Assembly: GCA_964485695.1 (NCBI GenBank)
Contig: CAZAKZ010000148.1
Coordinates: 1-12,385, forward strand
DNA from: CAZAKZ01 sp964485695
GTDB taxonomy: Bacteria; Planctomycetota; JAFGQW01
Length of the DNA stretch: 12,385 nt
Direction: 5' to 3'
Shown here: positions 6,156-12,385 of the stretch, one piece after another
Layout: every line of letters begins with the position of its first letter
Position numbering within the stretch: the first letter of the stretch is position 1
Made by a program: the position numbers and the translations under genes
The notes under the pieces: model-generated
The model's database searches: none
Told to the model about the DNA's origin: nothing
What the model saw: only the letters and a program-made list of their open reading frames with translations

Positions 6156-7058
6156 TTGGAAAGCGCCACGGAATTCCGCACGATCCCCTGCCCGCTCTGC
6201 GCGTCCCGTTCCCACAGAAACCTGTTTCAACGCCACGAATTCCTCCATGTGATCTGCGATGGATGCGGCCTCGTGTTCGTCAATCCGCAGCCCGTGGATC
6301 CCGTCGCCCTCAACGCCCAGCTCTACGGAAAGGACCACGCTTCCTGGGAAGGAATGCAGGATAAGTTCGCCGACCTTTCTCCGGAGGCGCTCCAGGAGAA
6401 GATCGAATCCCTGACCCGGAAGCAGGCCCGGAAGTATGGCCGGGAGCTGGCGTTCCTCGAGACCTACCGCAAGCAGGAAACGCTCCTGGACGTGGGATGT
6501 TCCGCGGGGTCCTACTTGCTCGCCGCAAGGAAGCGCGGATGGAAGGTGACCGGCCTGGAAGTGGCCCGGGAGATCGCCGACGTAGGCCGGGACGTGTTCG
6601 GACTGGACATCCTGGACGCAACGCTTGAGTCCTGCGACCTGGAGGAAGAGAGCTTCGACGTGGTGCGGGCCAACCAGCTCATCGAACACATCCAGCAACC
6701 CCTGCCCTTCCTGCGCGCGGCCCGGCGCCTGCTCAGGCCGGGCGGAGTCCTGGTCCTGACCACCGTCAACTTCAGGAGCTGGTCCCGTAGGGTCCTGGGT
6801 CCGTCCTGGCGTCACCTCGGCGACGCACGAAACGGACACATCACCTTCTTCACTCCCGCCCTCCTGCGCAGAACCCTGAAGGAGAACGGCTTCAAGGTGG
6901 CGAGGACCCGGACCGTCGGTTTCCGCCTCGCCCGGAGCGGGAGGAAGAAAGGCGCCCTGCACCGGGTGCGACAGGTCATCGAAAAGGCCGTGGGCGGCAT
7001 CGCCTCCCTCCTCGGCTTCGGAGGGAGGCTGAAGATGGCGGCGGTCCGGAGGGACTGA
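6156..7058 (+). CDS. Class I SAM-dependent methyltransferase with N-terminal zinc ribbon
   Basis: A 300-residue protein when started at TTG 6156. An N-terminal four-cysteine ribbon, CPLC (12-15) and CDGCG (34-38), precedes a Rossmann methyltransferase with motif I LLDVGCSAGSYL (110-121), an acidic second strand end in GLEV, and the later block ANQLIEHIQQPLPFL (172-186). The family resembles the Methyltransf_23 group common in polysaccharide clusters, where such enzymes methylate sugars or lipid carriers. I prefer the TTG because GAAAGGT (6144-6150) lies 5 nt upstream and a promoter at 6077-6104 would start the mRNA after the ATG at 6084. The ATG (324 residues) or the adjacent GTG at 6087 remain possible but have no Shine-Dalgarno. 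The gene is divergent from GT4, and its stop is 7 nt from the convergent ClC gene. Confidence 0.85.
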   Translation: MESATEFRTIPCPLCASRSHRNLFQRHEFLHVICDGCGLVFVNPQPVDPVALNAQLYGKDHASWEGMQDKFADLSPEALQEKIESLTRKQARKYGRELAFLETYRKQETLLDVGCSAGSYLLAARKRGWKVTGLEVAREIADVGRDVFGLDILDATLESCDLEEESFDVVRANQLIEHIQQPLPFLRAARRLLRPGGVLVLTTVNFRSWSRRVLGPSWRHLGDARNGHITFFTPALLRRTLKENGFKVARTRTVGFRLARSGRKKGALHRVRQVIEKAVGGIASLLGFGGRLKMAAVRRD

Positions 7059-7065
7059 CCTCGAA

Positions 7066-8832
7066 TCAATCCTGGCTCAGAACCAGCTCGGCCTGATACC
7101 GGGTCATGAGATCGGCGCGGGTCAGGACGCCTAGGAAGGTCATTCTCTCGCCCTCGGACACCACCGGCAAAACGTCGGCGTTGGTGTCGGCGAACCGGGC
7201 AAGAGCCCGGTCCAGAGTGTCCTGGGGGCGAAGCACCTCGCTGACCTCCCGGAGCACGTCCGCGGCGATGACCAGACCTTTGAGCCCTTCCTCGTGCATG
7301 ACGGGCTTGACGTCGCTGAAGTAGACCATGCCTTCCAGAACGTTCTCTGCGCCGAGGATAGGCAGGTCGTTGTGGCGGCTGGACTGGATCACGGCGAGGA
7401 TGGTCTCGAGGGGCGTTTCCAGGCGCAGGGTTTCGGCCTCGGTCTCCATCACGTCGGACACCGGGATGTTCTCGAGGACGCTGAGATCGGCGCCGTACCG
7501 GATGCGTTCCCCGCGGCGCACCATCTTCATGGTGTAGATGCTCTCGGGACACAGGCGCTTGGCGAACAGGGTGGCCAGCACCGAGGCCAGCATCAGGGGC
7601 AGGATGATCTTGTAGTCGTTGGTCATCTCGAACAGGATGAGCATCGAGCAGAGGGGCGCGTGGGTGGTGGCGGATACGACGGCGGCCATGCCCACCAGGG
7701 CGTAGGCGCCGGGACCGGCGAATCCCCCCTCTGGAAAGACGGCCTGGATCATGTACCCGAACACGCCGCCGTACATGGCGCCCATGAAGAGCGAGGGAGC
7801 GAAGATGCCCCCCGATCCTCCCATGCCGAGGGTGAGGGACGTGGCCAGGATCTTGGCCCCTAGCAGGGCCAGGAGGATGAGGGCGCTGATCCGGGGGAGG
7901 TCAGCGCCGGCCAGGCTCGAGGGATTCGAGGGATTGAGGGCCGCGGTCACCGAGGTGTAGCCGACGCCCATGATCTGGGGCGCCACCAGCGCCAGGGCGC
8001 CGATGCCCAGTCCCCCGAGGGCGGGCTTGAGCCAGCCGGGCAGCGGGATCTTGTCTCCCAGGTCCTCCATGGCATAGAGGCACCGCATGAAGAGAACCCC
8101 CACCACGGCCGCACCGAGGCCCAGGGCTCCATAGAACGCCAGCTCCACCGGGTGGTTCGCCTGGTAGGGAGGAATGGTGAAGATGGTGTGACCGGGAAGC
8201 AGCGTGTTCGACACGGTGATCGCCATGACGCCGGAGACGATGATGGGCGTCAGGTTCTTCAGGCTGAAATCGCGCAGCAGGATCTCGAGAGAAAAGATGA
8301 CGCCGGCAATGGGTGCGTTGAAGGTGGCGGAAATGCCGGCGGCGGCCCCGGCGCCGACCATGACCCGGACGCGGTTCCGCTGCCAGGGCATCCACTGCCC
8401 CACGGTGGAGCCCCAGGCCGAGCCGATCTGGGCAATGGGCCCCTCCCGGCCGCAGCTCCCGCCCGTGGCGATACAGATGGCCGAGGCAAAGGCCTTCACC
8501 AGCACCACCCGGGGCCGGATGATGCCCCGCTTTCTCACGATAGCGCTGATGACCTCGGGCACGCCGTGGCCCCTGGCCTCCCGGGCCAGGAACCAGGTCA
8601 GGAGGCCGACCAGAAGACCGCCTATGGTGGGGATGGCGAGTATCCAGACCGGGCTCCAGCCCAAGACAATGGAGGGAAAATCCCCGGACTGCTGCCAGGC
8701 CAGGAAGTGGCTCGCATCCAGCAGCAGCTTGAAGCCCACGGCGCCCAGCCCCCCCCCGATGCCGATGAAGGCCCCCAGGAGGACGGGCAGGAAATCGCGC
8801 GCGAGTGTTTTCAAGAACGGTCGTCTCGCCAT
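7066..8832 (-). CDS. ClC-type anion transporter with two C-terminal CBS domains
   Basis: A 588-residue inner-membrane protein: a ClC core (about 12-435) plus two CBS domains (about 455-512 and 522-583) that usually bind adenine nucleotides and control gating. The filter motifs are GHGVP (88-92; GSGIP in E. coli ClC), GREGP (128-132, external gating Glu130) and GGSGGIFAPSLF (338-349). At the position of the internal proton glutamate (E203 in E. coli ClC), the segment FSLEILLRDF (180-189) has Ile184 by my alignment. Gate-Glu present and internal Glu absent leaves channel versus exchanger open. The start at ATG 8832 is chosen over an in-frame TTG at 8838; neither has a clear Shine-Dalgarno. It lies 30 nt behind the CNNM gene, so it is probably co-transcribed. 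A run of nine C (8749-8757, plus strand) near its 5' end encodes three glycines. Confidence 0.95.
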   Translation of the reverse strand: MARRPFLKTLARDFLPVLLGAFIGIGGGLGAVGFKLLLDASHFLAWQQSGDFPSIVLGWSPVWILAIPTIGGLLVGLLTWFLAREARGHGVPEVISAIVRKRGIIRPRVVLVKAFASAICIATGGSCGREGPIAQIGSAWGSTVGQWMPWQRNRVRVMVGAGAAAGISATFNAPIAGVIFSLEILLRDFSLKNLTPIIVSGVMAITVSNTLLPGHTIFTIPPYQANHPVELAFYGALGLGAAVVGVLFMRCLYAMEDLGDKIPLPGWLKPALGGLGIGALALVAPQIMGVGYTSVTAALNPSNPSSLAGADLPRISALILLALLGAKILATSLTLGMGGSGGIFAPSLFMGAMYGGVFGYMIQAVFPEGGFAGPGAYALVGMAAVVSATTHAPLCSMLILFEMTNDYKIILPLMLASVLATLFAKRLCPESIYTMKMVRRGERIRYGADLSVLENIPVSDVMETEAETLRLETPLETILAVIQSSRHNDLPILGAENVLEGMVYFSDVKPVMHEEGLKGLVIAADVLREVSEVLRPQDTLDRALARFADTNADVLPVVSEGERMTFLGVLTRADLMTRYQAELVLSQD

Positions 8833-8862
8833 GGCCAAGGGTAGGCAGGGCCGGACCCGATT

Positions 8863-9951
8863 TCAAGAACCGGCCGGCGGTTCGGGAGGAGTCTCGGGCG
8901 GATTCACCGGGAAGAACCGGGAGTGCCTTTCCTTCCGCTTCTCCCACAGATCCAGGGCGAGTTTCCGCATGTCCTCCACGGAGTCGCACTCGTCCACGAT
9001 CTCCACTCCCAGGAGGGTTTCGATGGCGTCTTCCAGGGTCACGATGCCCTCGGTGCCGCCGTATTCATCCACTACCAGAAACATGTGCTCCTGGCGGAGG
9101 ATGAACTTGTCCAGGATGCCCGCTACGGTGGCAGTCTCGGGGACGGCGTGGATGGGCGCCTTGATGTCGTTCAGGGTCAGGTGCGTGTTGCCGCGGGCGG
9201 TGGCCTCCAGCGCCTTGTGCCTGAAGACGATGCCCGTGACGTCGTCGAGGTCCTTGCCGTAGACGGGAATCCGCGAGAACGGCAGGGGCGAGGGCTGCCG
9301 CATCACCTCCGACAGGGTCATGTCCCCGGGATAGGACTGGACGACCCGCCGCGGGGTCATGATGTCCTTCACCAGGATATCCCGCATGCGCAGCAGGTTC
9401 TTGATGACGCGGCTCTCCCGCTGCCCGAGAACGCCGGCGGCTTTGCCCATCTCGGCCTGGACGATCATCTCCTCCCGGGTCACGGTCCTGGGCTTGCTGG
9501 AGCCGGACAGAAGCCTGGAGATGAACTCGAGCAGCCAGACGATGGGCAGGATCACCCAGATGAGACCCACGATGAGGTAGGAGGACACCGGCGCGAGTCG
9601 CTTCCAGTAGGTGGCGCCGAGGGTCTTGGGAATGACCTCGGAGAAGACCAGGATGGCGAAGGTCAGGAGCCCGGACCCCACCGCTACCCACCGGTCCCCG
9701 TAGAGAAGCAGCACCTGCGCTCCCACGCCAGCGGCCCCCCCGGTGTGGGCCACCGTGTTGAGGGTGAGGATGGCGATGATGGGGCGGTCAACGCGGTGCT
9801 TGAGTCTTTCCAGATAGCGCCCGCTCCTTCTCCCGGCCTTGACCAGGAGCTGGACGTAGGCCGGCGATACCGAGAGGAGGGTGGCCTCGAGGACGGAGCA
9901 GAGAAAGGACACCCCGAGGGCCAGGGACAGGTAAAAGACCAGCAGCGTCAT
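8863..9951 (-). CDS. CNNM/CBS-domain membrane protein (divalent-cation transporter family)
   Basis: A 362-residue protein of the CNNM/CorC-like family, linked to Mg2+/Co2+ transport and once annotated as hemolysin. The DUF21 transmembrane domain has segments near 4-28, 57-83, 92-112 and 122-147. It carries the family motifs LTLNTVAHTGGA (62-73) and FSEVIPKTLG (103-112). Two CBS domains follow (about 195-250 and 262-320), with IMTPRR (197-202), SRIPVYG (226-232) and VVDEYGGTEGIVTLEDAIE (293-311). The CorC_HlyC C-terminal domain found in longer relatives is missing; a proline-rich tail (PPETPPEPPAGS) ends the protein. The ATG at 9951 gives a clean first membrane helix but has no Shine-Dalgarno. 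It is the first gene of a probable operon with ClC, with a promoter at 10035-10063. Confidence 0.92.
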   Translation of the reverse strand: MTLLVFYLSLALGVSFLCSVLEATLLSVSPAYVQLLVKAGRRSGRYLERLKHRVDRPIIAILTLNTVAHTGGAAGVGAQVLLLYGDRWVAVGSGLLTFAILVFSEVIPKTLGATYWKRLAPVSSYLIVGLIWVILPIVWLLEFISRLLSGSSKPRTVTREEMIVQAEMGKAAGVLGQRESRVIKNLLRMRDILVKDIMTPRRVVQSYPGDMTLSEVMRQPSPLPFSRIPVYGKDLDDVTGIVFRHKALEATARGNTHLTLNDIKAPIHAVPETATVAGILDKFILRQEHMFLVVDEYGGTEGIVTLEDAIETLLGVEIVDECDSVEDMRKLALDLWEKRKERHSRFFPVNPPETPPEPPAGS

Positions 9952-10034
9952 GAAACGATTGTCGGAAATTCAGGATAAAGGTCGAATCCAAGTCCGGTTG
10001 AAACACCACCGGGTTCACCGGTTCTATCGTTTTG

Positions 10035-10063
10035 GATATACCGGGTTGCCAGACCCAGGTCAA
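10035..10063 (-). promoter_or_regulatory. Sigma70-type promoter of the CNNM-ClC unit
   Basis: On the minus strand: TTGACC (10063-10058, five of six), a 17-nt spacer, then TATATC (10040-10035, four of six). A start near 10028 gives a leader of roughly 77 nt before the ATG at 9951. This is the best promoter-like sequence in the 230-nt gap shared with the SRAP gene. I see no equally good one pointing towards SRAP. Confidence 0.55.
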
Positions 10064-10181
10064 TCATGGGGCCTGAATAAGTCGTTTTTCCGGACACGAC
10101 ACTAGTCCCTTGCATGAAGGCCGGGCTTGGGGAAGAATAGACGTCGGCGGCGGGGAGGAACACCTCACCGGGAGTGTGCCC

Positions 10182-10898
10182 ATGTGCGGTCGATTCACCC
10201 TGGTTCACACCATCGAGGAGCTGGCCCGGATCTTCGCGGTCAGACTGTGGAAGCTCGACCTGCCGCCGAGTTTCAACATCGCCCCTTCTCAACAGACGGC
10301 CGTGGTCCTGGGGGGGGAAGGGGCTCACATCTTCCGGACCATGCAGTGGGGTCTGGTCCCCGCCTGGGCGAAGGACTTGAACATCGGCAACCGGATGATC
10401 AACGCCCGGAGCGAGACGGCCCACGAGAAGCCTGCGTTCCGGACACCATTCAAGAGGCGGCGGTGTATTGTTCCGGCCACCGGATTCTACGAGTGGAAGA
10501 AGACCAGGGACGCGAAGGTACCGTATTACATCACCTCCGAGACCGGCAAGGTTCTACCGCTTGCCGGGCTCTGGGACCGGTGGGAGTCCGATCGCGATAC
10601 GGTCATGGACACGTTCACCATCCTGACCACCCACGCCAACAGGACCGTGGCAAACATCCACGACCGGATGCCGGTCATCCTGGATGACTCCGGCTGGCAG
10701 GCGTGGTTGAACACGCCGCCCGAAAAAGCCGATACCCTGCATCCCCTGCTAAAGCCCTTTGAAGAGGATCAGCTGCGCGCCTATCCGGTATCCAGACGCG
10801 TCAACAATCCGTCAAACAACGACGTGGAGCTCCTCCAGGAGGTCGGCATTGGAGAACCGGGGAAGAGTCCCCCCGGAGAAACGCCCTCCCTGTTCTGA
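10182..10898 (+). CDS. SRAP (SOS response-associated peptidase) family protein, YedK/HMCES-like
   Basis: A 238-residue protein that, by family, forms a covalent thiazolidine link to abasic sites in single-stranded DNA and shields them at stalled forks. All key residues are present: Cys2 after Met removal (MCGRFTL), Asn74 in INARSE, Glu104 in GFYEWKK, and His160 in NIHDRMPVIL. Other family blocks are FNIAPSQ (31-37), MQWGLVPAWAKD (54-65) and RRRCIVPATGFYEW (92-105). The start at 10182 is fixed by the need for Cys2 and by GGGAG (10170-10174) 7 nt upstream; the 24 upstream codons are not part of the protein. A G8 run (10310-10317) lies in a surface-like loop (VVLGGEG). No LexA-type operator is recognised upstream. 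The neighbours give no functional link. Confidence 0.96.
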   Translation: MCGRFTLVHTIEELARIFAVRLWKLDLPPSFNIAPSQQTAVVLGGEGAHIFRTMQWGLVPAWAKDLNIGNRMINARSETAHEKPAFRTPFKRRRCIVPATGFYEWKKTRDAKVPYYITSETGKVLPLAGLWDRWESDRDTVMDTFTILTTHANRTVANIHDRMPVILDDSGWQAWLNTPPEKADTLHPLLKPFEEDQLRAYPVSRRVNNPSNNDVELLQEVGIGEPGKSPPGETPSLF

Positions 10899-10902
10899 AA
10901 AT

Positions 10903-10939
10903 AAAAAAACCGGGCCGGTGGAATGCCACCGGCCCGGTT
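10903..10939 (-). terminator. Strong intrinsic terminator for the rhodanese gene
   Basis: A perfect 14-bp GC-rich stem (10908-10921 with 10926-10939) closes a 4-nt AATG loop. The plus strand carries A7 at 10903-10909, so minus-strand RNA would end in the hairpin followed by U7, a textbook rho-independent terminator. It lies 43 nt past the stop of the rhodanese gene. There is no T-run on the plus strand after the stem, so it should act on SRAP transcripts weakly if at all, although the stem starts only 10 nt after the SRAP stop. Confidence 0.88.
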
Positions 10940-10981
10940 CGACCCAAATTCAGGGTGCTCGATAACTATCAGTTTCGTCTG

Positions 10982-11980
10982 CTATTTTCCGCAGCAACCT
11001 CCTGCTTTGCTGTCTCCGCTGTCTCCGTTGCAGCCGCCGCAGCTCTTGGCCTCGCTGCTGACGGTCTTGAAGCCGGCCTTGGCCCAGCTGGAGATGCCGT
11101 CCTTGAAAACGATGACGTTTTCGTAGCCGGCACTCCGGAGCTTCTTGGCGAGCATGGAGCTGAGGGGACACTGGGACACGCCGCAATAGGCGACGATGAG
11201 ATCACTCTTGGAGCGGGTCACGTTTCCGACGAACTCGGGATTCGAGACGCACCCCTCGCACTTGAGGGCACGAGCGCCGGGGATGCGCTTGCCGTCGTCG
11301 TACTTGCCGTAGCGGGCATCGAACAGGACCATGGGGACCTTGGCGTTCATCAGGGCCTTGAGGCCGGCGGCGTTGATGCTGGAGACCATCTGTGCCGGGG
11401 CTTTATTGGCAGACGGGCAGGTGCCGCTGGTCTTGCCGGTACTCGGGCATGCGCCACCGGTCTTGCCGGCAGACGGGCATGCGCCACCGGTCTTGCCGGT
11501 ACTCGGGCAGGAACCCTTGCTGCTGCAAGAAGCCAATGCCTGGGTCCAGCCGGCAAAGCCCTGGCGATACTCGATGACGTTTGAATAGCCAGCCTTGCGC
11601 AGGCTGGAGGCCATCTTCGTGCTCGCCGAGCACTTCGGACCGCTGCAGTAGGTAACCACGAGGCGATCCTTGGTGCCGAGGGTCTTGGCCAGAGTCTTGG
11701 AACAGCACAGCGCCTCACTGGAGAGGGTTCTCGCGCCGGGGAGGGTCTTGCCCTGGACATCCTTGCGGGCGTCGATAAGGGTCATAGGCGCCTTGGACTT
11801 GAGAAGGGCTACGAGGGCACCCGTGCTGAGGGAGCCGCCGGTGACGGCCTTCTGGGCGACGGACTGACATCCGCCACAATCGTCTTTTTTCTTGCTACCA
11901 CAACACTGCGCATCGAGGCTACCGGCCAGAACCACAACGGCCAGAAGCGGCAGGATCGCGATCATCAACTTGCTCTTCAT
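10982..11980 (-). CDS. Exported cysteine-rich tandem rhodanese-domain protein
   Basis: A 332-residue protein with a Sec-type signal (MKSK, hydrophobic 5-20, likely cleavage after SLDA at 24), so periplasmic or secreted. No lipobox is present. Two rhodanese domains follow: domain 1 (about 50-148) with active-site loop YCSGPKCSAS (candidate nucleophile Cys112), and domain 2 (about 200-304) with YCGVSQCPLS (Cys266). Both have a second Cys five residues on, and both share the DAR, PGAR, AGY-NVI and W blocks, so they arose by duplication. Rhodaneses carry sulfane sulfur as persulfide. There are 21 cysteines, including CC/CGGC clusters at both ends (C26, C27, C35, C38; C314, C317, C329, C330) and a linker with Cys at 158, 168, 178 and 188. 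The start at 11980 has AAAGGA (11987-11992) at 6 nt; an ATG at 11995 is less likely. It probably acts in sulfur transfer or metal/thiol handling outside the cytoplasm; the partner is unknown. Confidence 0.9.
   Translation of the reverse strand: MKSKLMIAILPLLAVVVLAGSLDAQCCGSKKKDDCGGCQSVAQKAVTGGSLSTGALVALLKSKAPMTLIDARKDVQGKTLPGARTLSSEALCCSKTLAKTLGTKDRLVVTYCSGPKCSASTKMASSLRKAGYSNVIEYRQGFAGWTQALASCSSKGSCPSTGKTGGACPSAGKTGGACPSTGKTSGTCPSANKAPAQMVSSINAAGLKALMNAKVPMVLFDARYGKYDDGKRIPGARALKCEGCVSNPEFVGNVTRSKSDLIVAYCGVSQCPLSSMLAKKLRSAGYENVIVFKDGISSWAKAGFKTVSSEAKSCGGCNGDSGDSKAGGCCGK
11401..11520 (-). repeat. Four-unit 30-bp tandem repeat coding the rhodanese linker
   Basis: Four adjacent 30-bp units start at 11401, 11431, 11461 and 11491. 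The two central ones differ only by GGTACT versus GGCAGA in the middle; the outer two are more diverged at their ends. Units 1 and 3 share the GGCAGACGGGCA core, and units 2 and 4 share GGTACTCGGGCA. The array therefore looks like a duplicated 60-bp dimer. It encodes CPSxxK-type decapeptides (CPSTGKTGGA and variants, residues about 158-197), keeping the reading frame whatever the copy number. Confidence 0.92.
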
Positions 11981-12385
11981 CTTGATTCCTTTCATCCATC
12001 CACGAGGAGGTTCGGATTATTCCGATACAGATTGACTCCGAGCGCCCACCGTAGAACCGGAAGGGACGTGAAGCGCCAGAGTAAGAATAAACTTACGAAG
12101 TCGAAACTCTGCACGAATCGTGTAATTCCACCGAGGGATACATCGCTGTCTCTGACAGGCCCCACTGCGGAATACGATTCCTCTCACAGAAAACGGACCG
12201 GCCGCGACGCATCTCCTTGATATTAAATGAATTAAGAATTTGAAACGGGATACGTCTCCGGGTCCGATGCTCTTTCCCCTTTCAAACGATAGCTGCTGGA
12301 TCATCCCGTGATGGTCTTTTCATTTTTTATCACTACTGTCCCAACGTTTGACTAATGAACATTTGTAACGTGCTCTTTTTCAATA
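11981..12385. other. Upstream region of the rhodanese gene, no supportable gene
   Basis: This 405-nt stretch holds the Shine-Dalgarno of the rhodanese gene (11987-11992) but no convincing protein gene. A 95-codon minus frame (12017-12304) has no recognisable motif, no good ribosome site and basic shadow-like composition. A small inverted repeat GTAAG-N6-CTTAC lies at 12081-12096 and could be an operator; evidence is thin. From about 12215 the sequence becomes clearly AT-rich (for example 12217-12240 and 12311-12385), unlike the rest of the window. I find no confident promoter for the rhodanese gene. Confidence 0.5.

Noticed and set aside
4961..6181. 406-codon minus-strand frame overlapping the GT4 gene
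   Set aside because: Composition is Pro/Gly/Arg-rich, typical of a shadow in GC-rich DNA; the GT4 frame has all family motifs.
7901..8989. 362-codon minus-strand frame across the ClC gene
   Set aside because: Arg/Gly/His-rich shadow; the ClC frame carries the GREGP and GGIFAP motifs.
11401..11520. CRISPR-like regular repeat
   Set aside because: The units are directly adjacent with no spacers and are in-frame coding sequence of the rhodanese linker.
11981..11995. Longer rhodanese start (MKGIKMKSK) at 11995
   Set aside because: The ATG at 11980 has a better ribosome site (AAAGGA, 6 nt away) and gives a standard signal peptide.
12017..12304. 95-codon minus-strand frame upstream of the rhodanese gene
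   Set aside because: No motif, no convincing ribosome site, and it fills what should be a promoter and leader region.
12348..12353. TTGACT as a -35 box near the right edge
   Set aside because: No acceptable -10 hexamer lies 16-18 nt downstream on the plus strand.

Overview
The window is GC-rich bacterial chromosome with closely packed genes. It encodes eleven genes that I can support, almost all complete. The mix of LPS/envelope-type glycosyltransferases (GT9 and GT4), an LPS-kinase-like protein, a membrane-anchored SGNH hydrolase and an exported rhodanese points to a Gram-negative. A stand-alone cytidylate-kinase-like protein and the general style of the proteins would fit a deltaproteobacterial (Desulfobacterota-type) genome. 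That placement is inference from protein style only, with no marker gene behind it. I see no rRNA, tRNA, CRISPR array, transposase, phage or plasmid gene, so the window looks like ordinary chromosome and not a mobile island.

Layout, left to right. 1-244 has no supportable gene but holds a long 18-bp-arm inverted repeat and a terminator-like hairpin. 245-955 (-) is a cytidylate-kinase-like P-loop protein. 1127-1954 (+) is a protein-kinase-fold phosphotransferase. 2492-3517 (-) is a GT9 heptosyltransferase-like enzyme coupled by an ATGA overlap to a GNAT acetyltransferase (1983-2495, -). 3647-4828 (+) is an anchored SGNH-fold protein. 4837-5988 (-) is a GT4 glycosyltransferase. 6156-7058 (+) is a zinc-ribbon plus SAM methyltransferase. 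7066-8832 (-) is a ClC anion transporter with two CBS domains, downstream of a CNNM/CBS membrane protein (8863-9951, -). 10182-10898 (+) is an SRAP (YedK/HMCES) abasic-site protein. 10982-11980 (-) is a secreted, cysteine-rich, two-domain rhodanese. 11981-12385 has no supportable gene and turns AT-rich at its right end.

The middle block (1127-7058) reads as a cell-surface polysaccharide or LPS assembly neighbourhood: two glycosyltransferases, a possible sugar kinase, a possible O-acyl/deacyl enzyme and a methyltransferase. The genes are not one operon. Transcription units alternate strand, with convergent pairs only 7-28 nt apart and divergent pairs sharing short promoter regions. Good sigma70-type promoters can be read in two divergent gaps (6032-6104 and 10035-10063), and they settle two start codons. 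CNNM and ClC form a two-gene ion-transport operon.

The most unusual item is the exported tandem rhodanese. It has 21 cysteines, mirrored CC/CGGC clusters at its two ends, and a linker built from a 30-bp tandem repeat that puts a cysteine every ten residues. No clearly new multi-gene defence or mobile system is visible.
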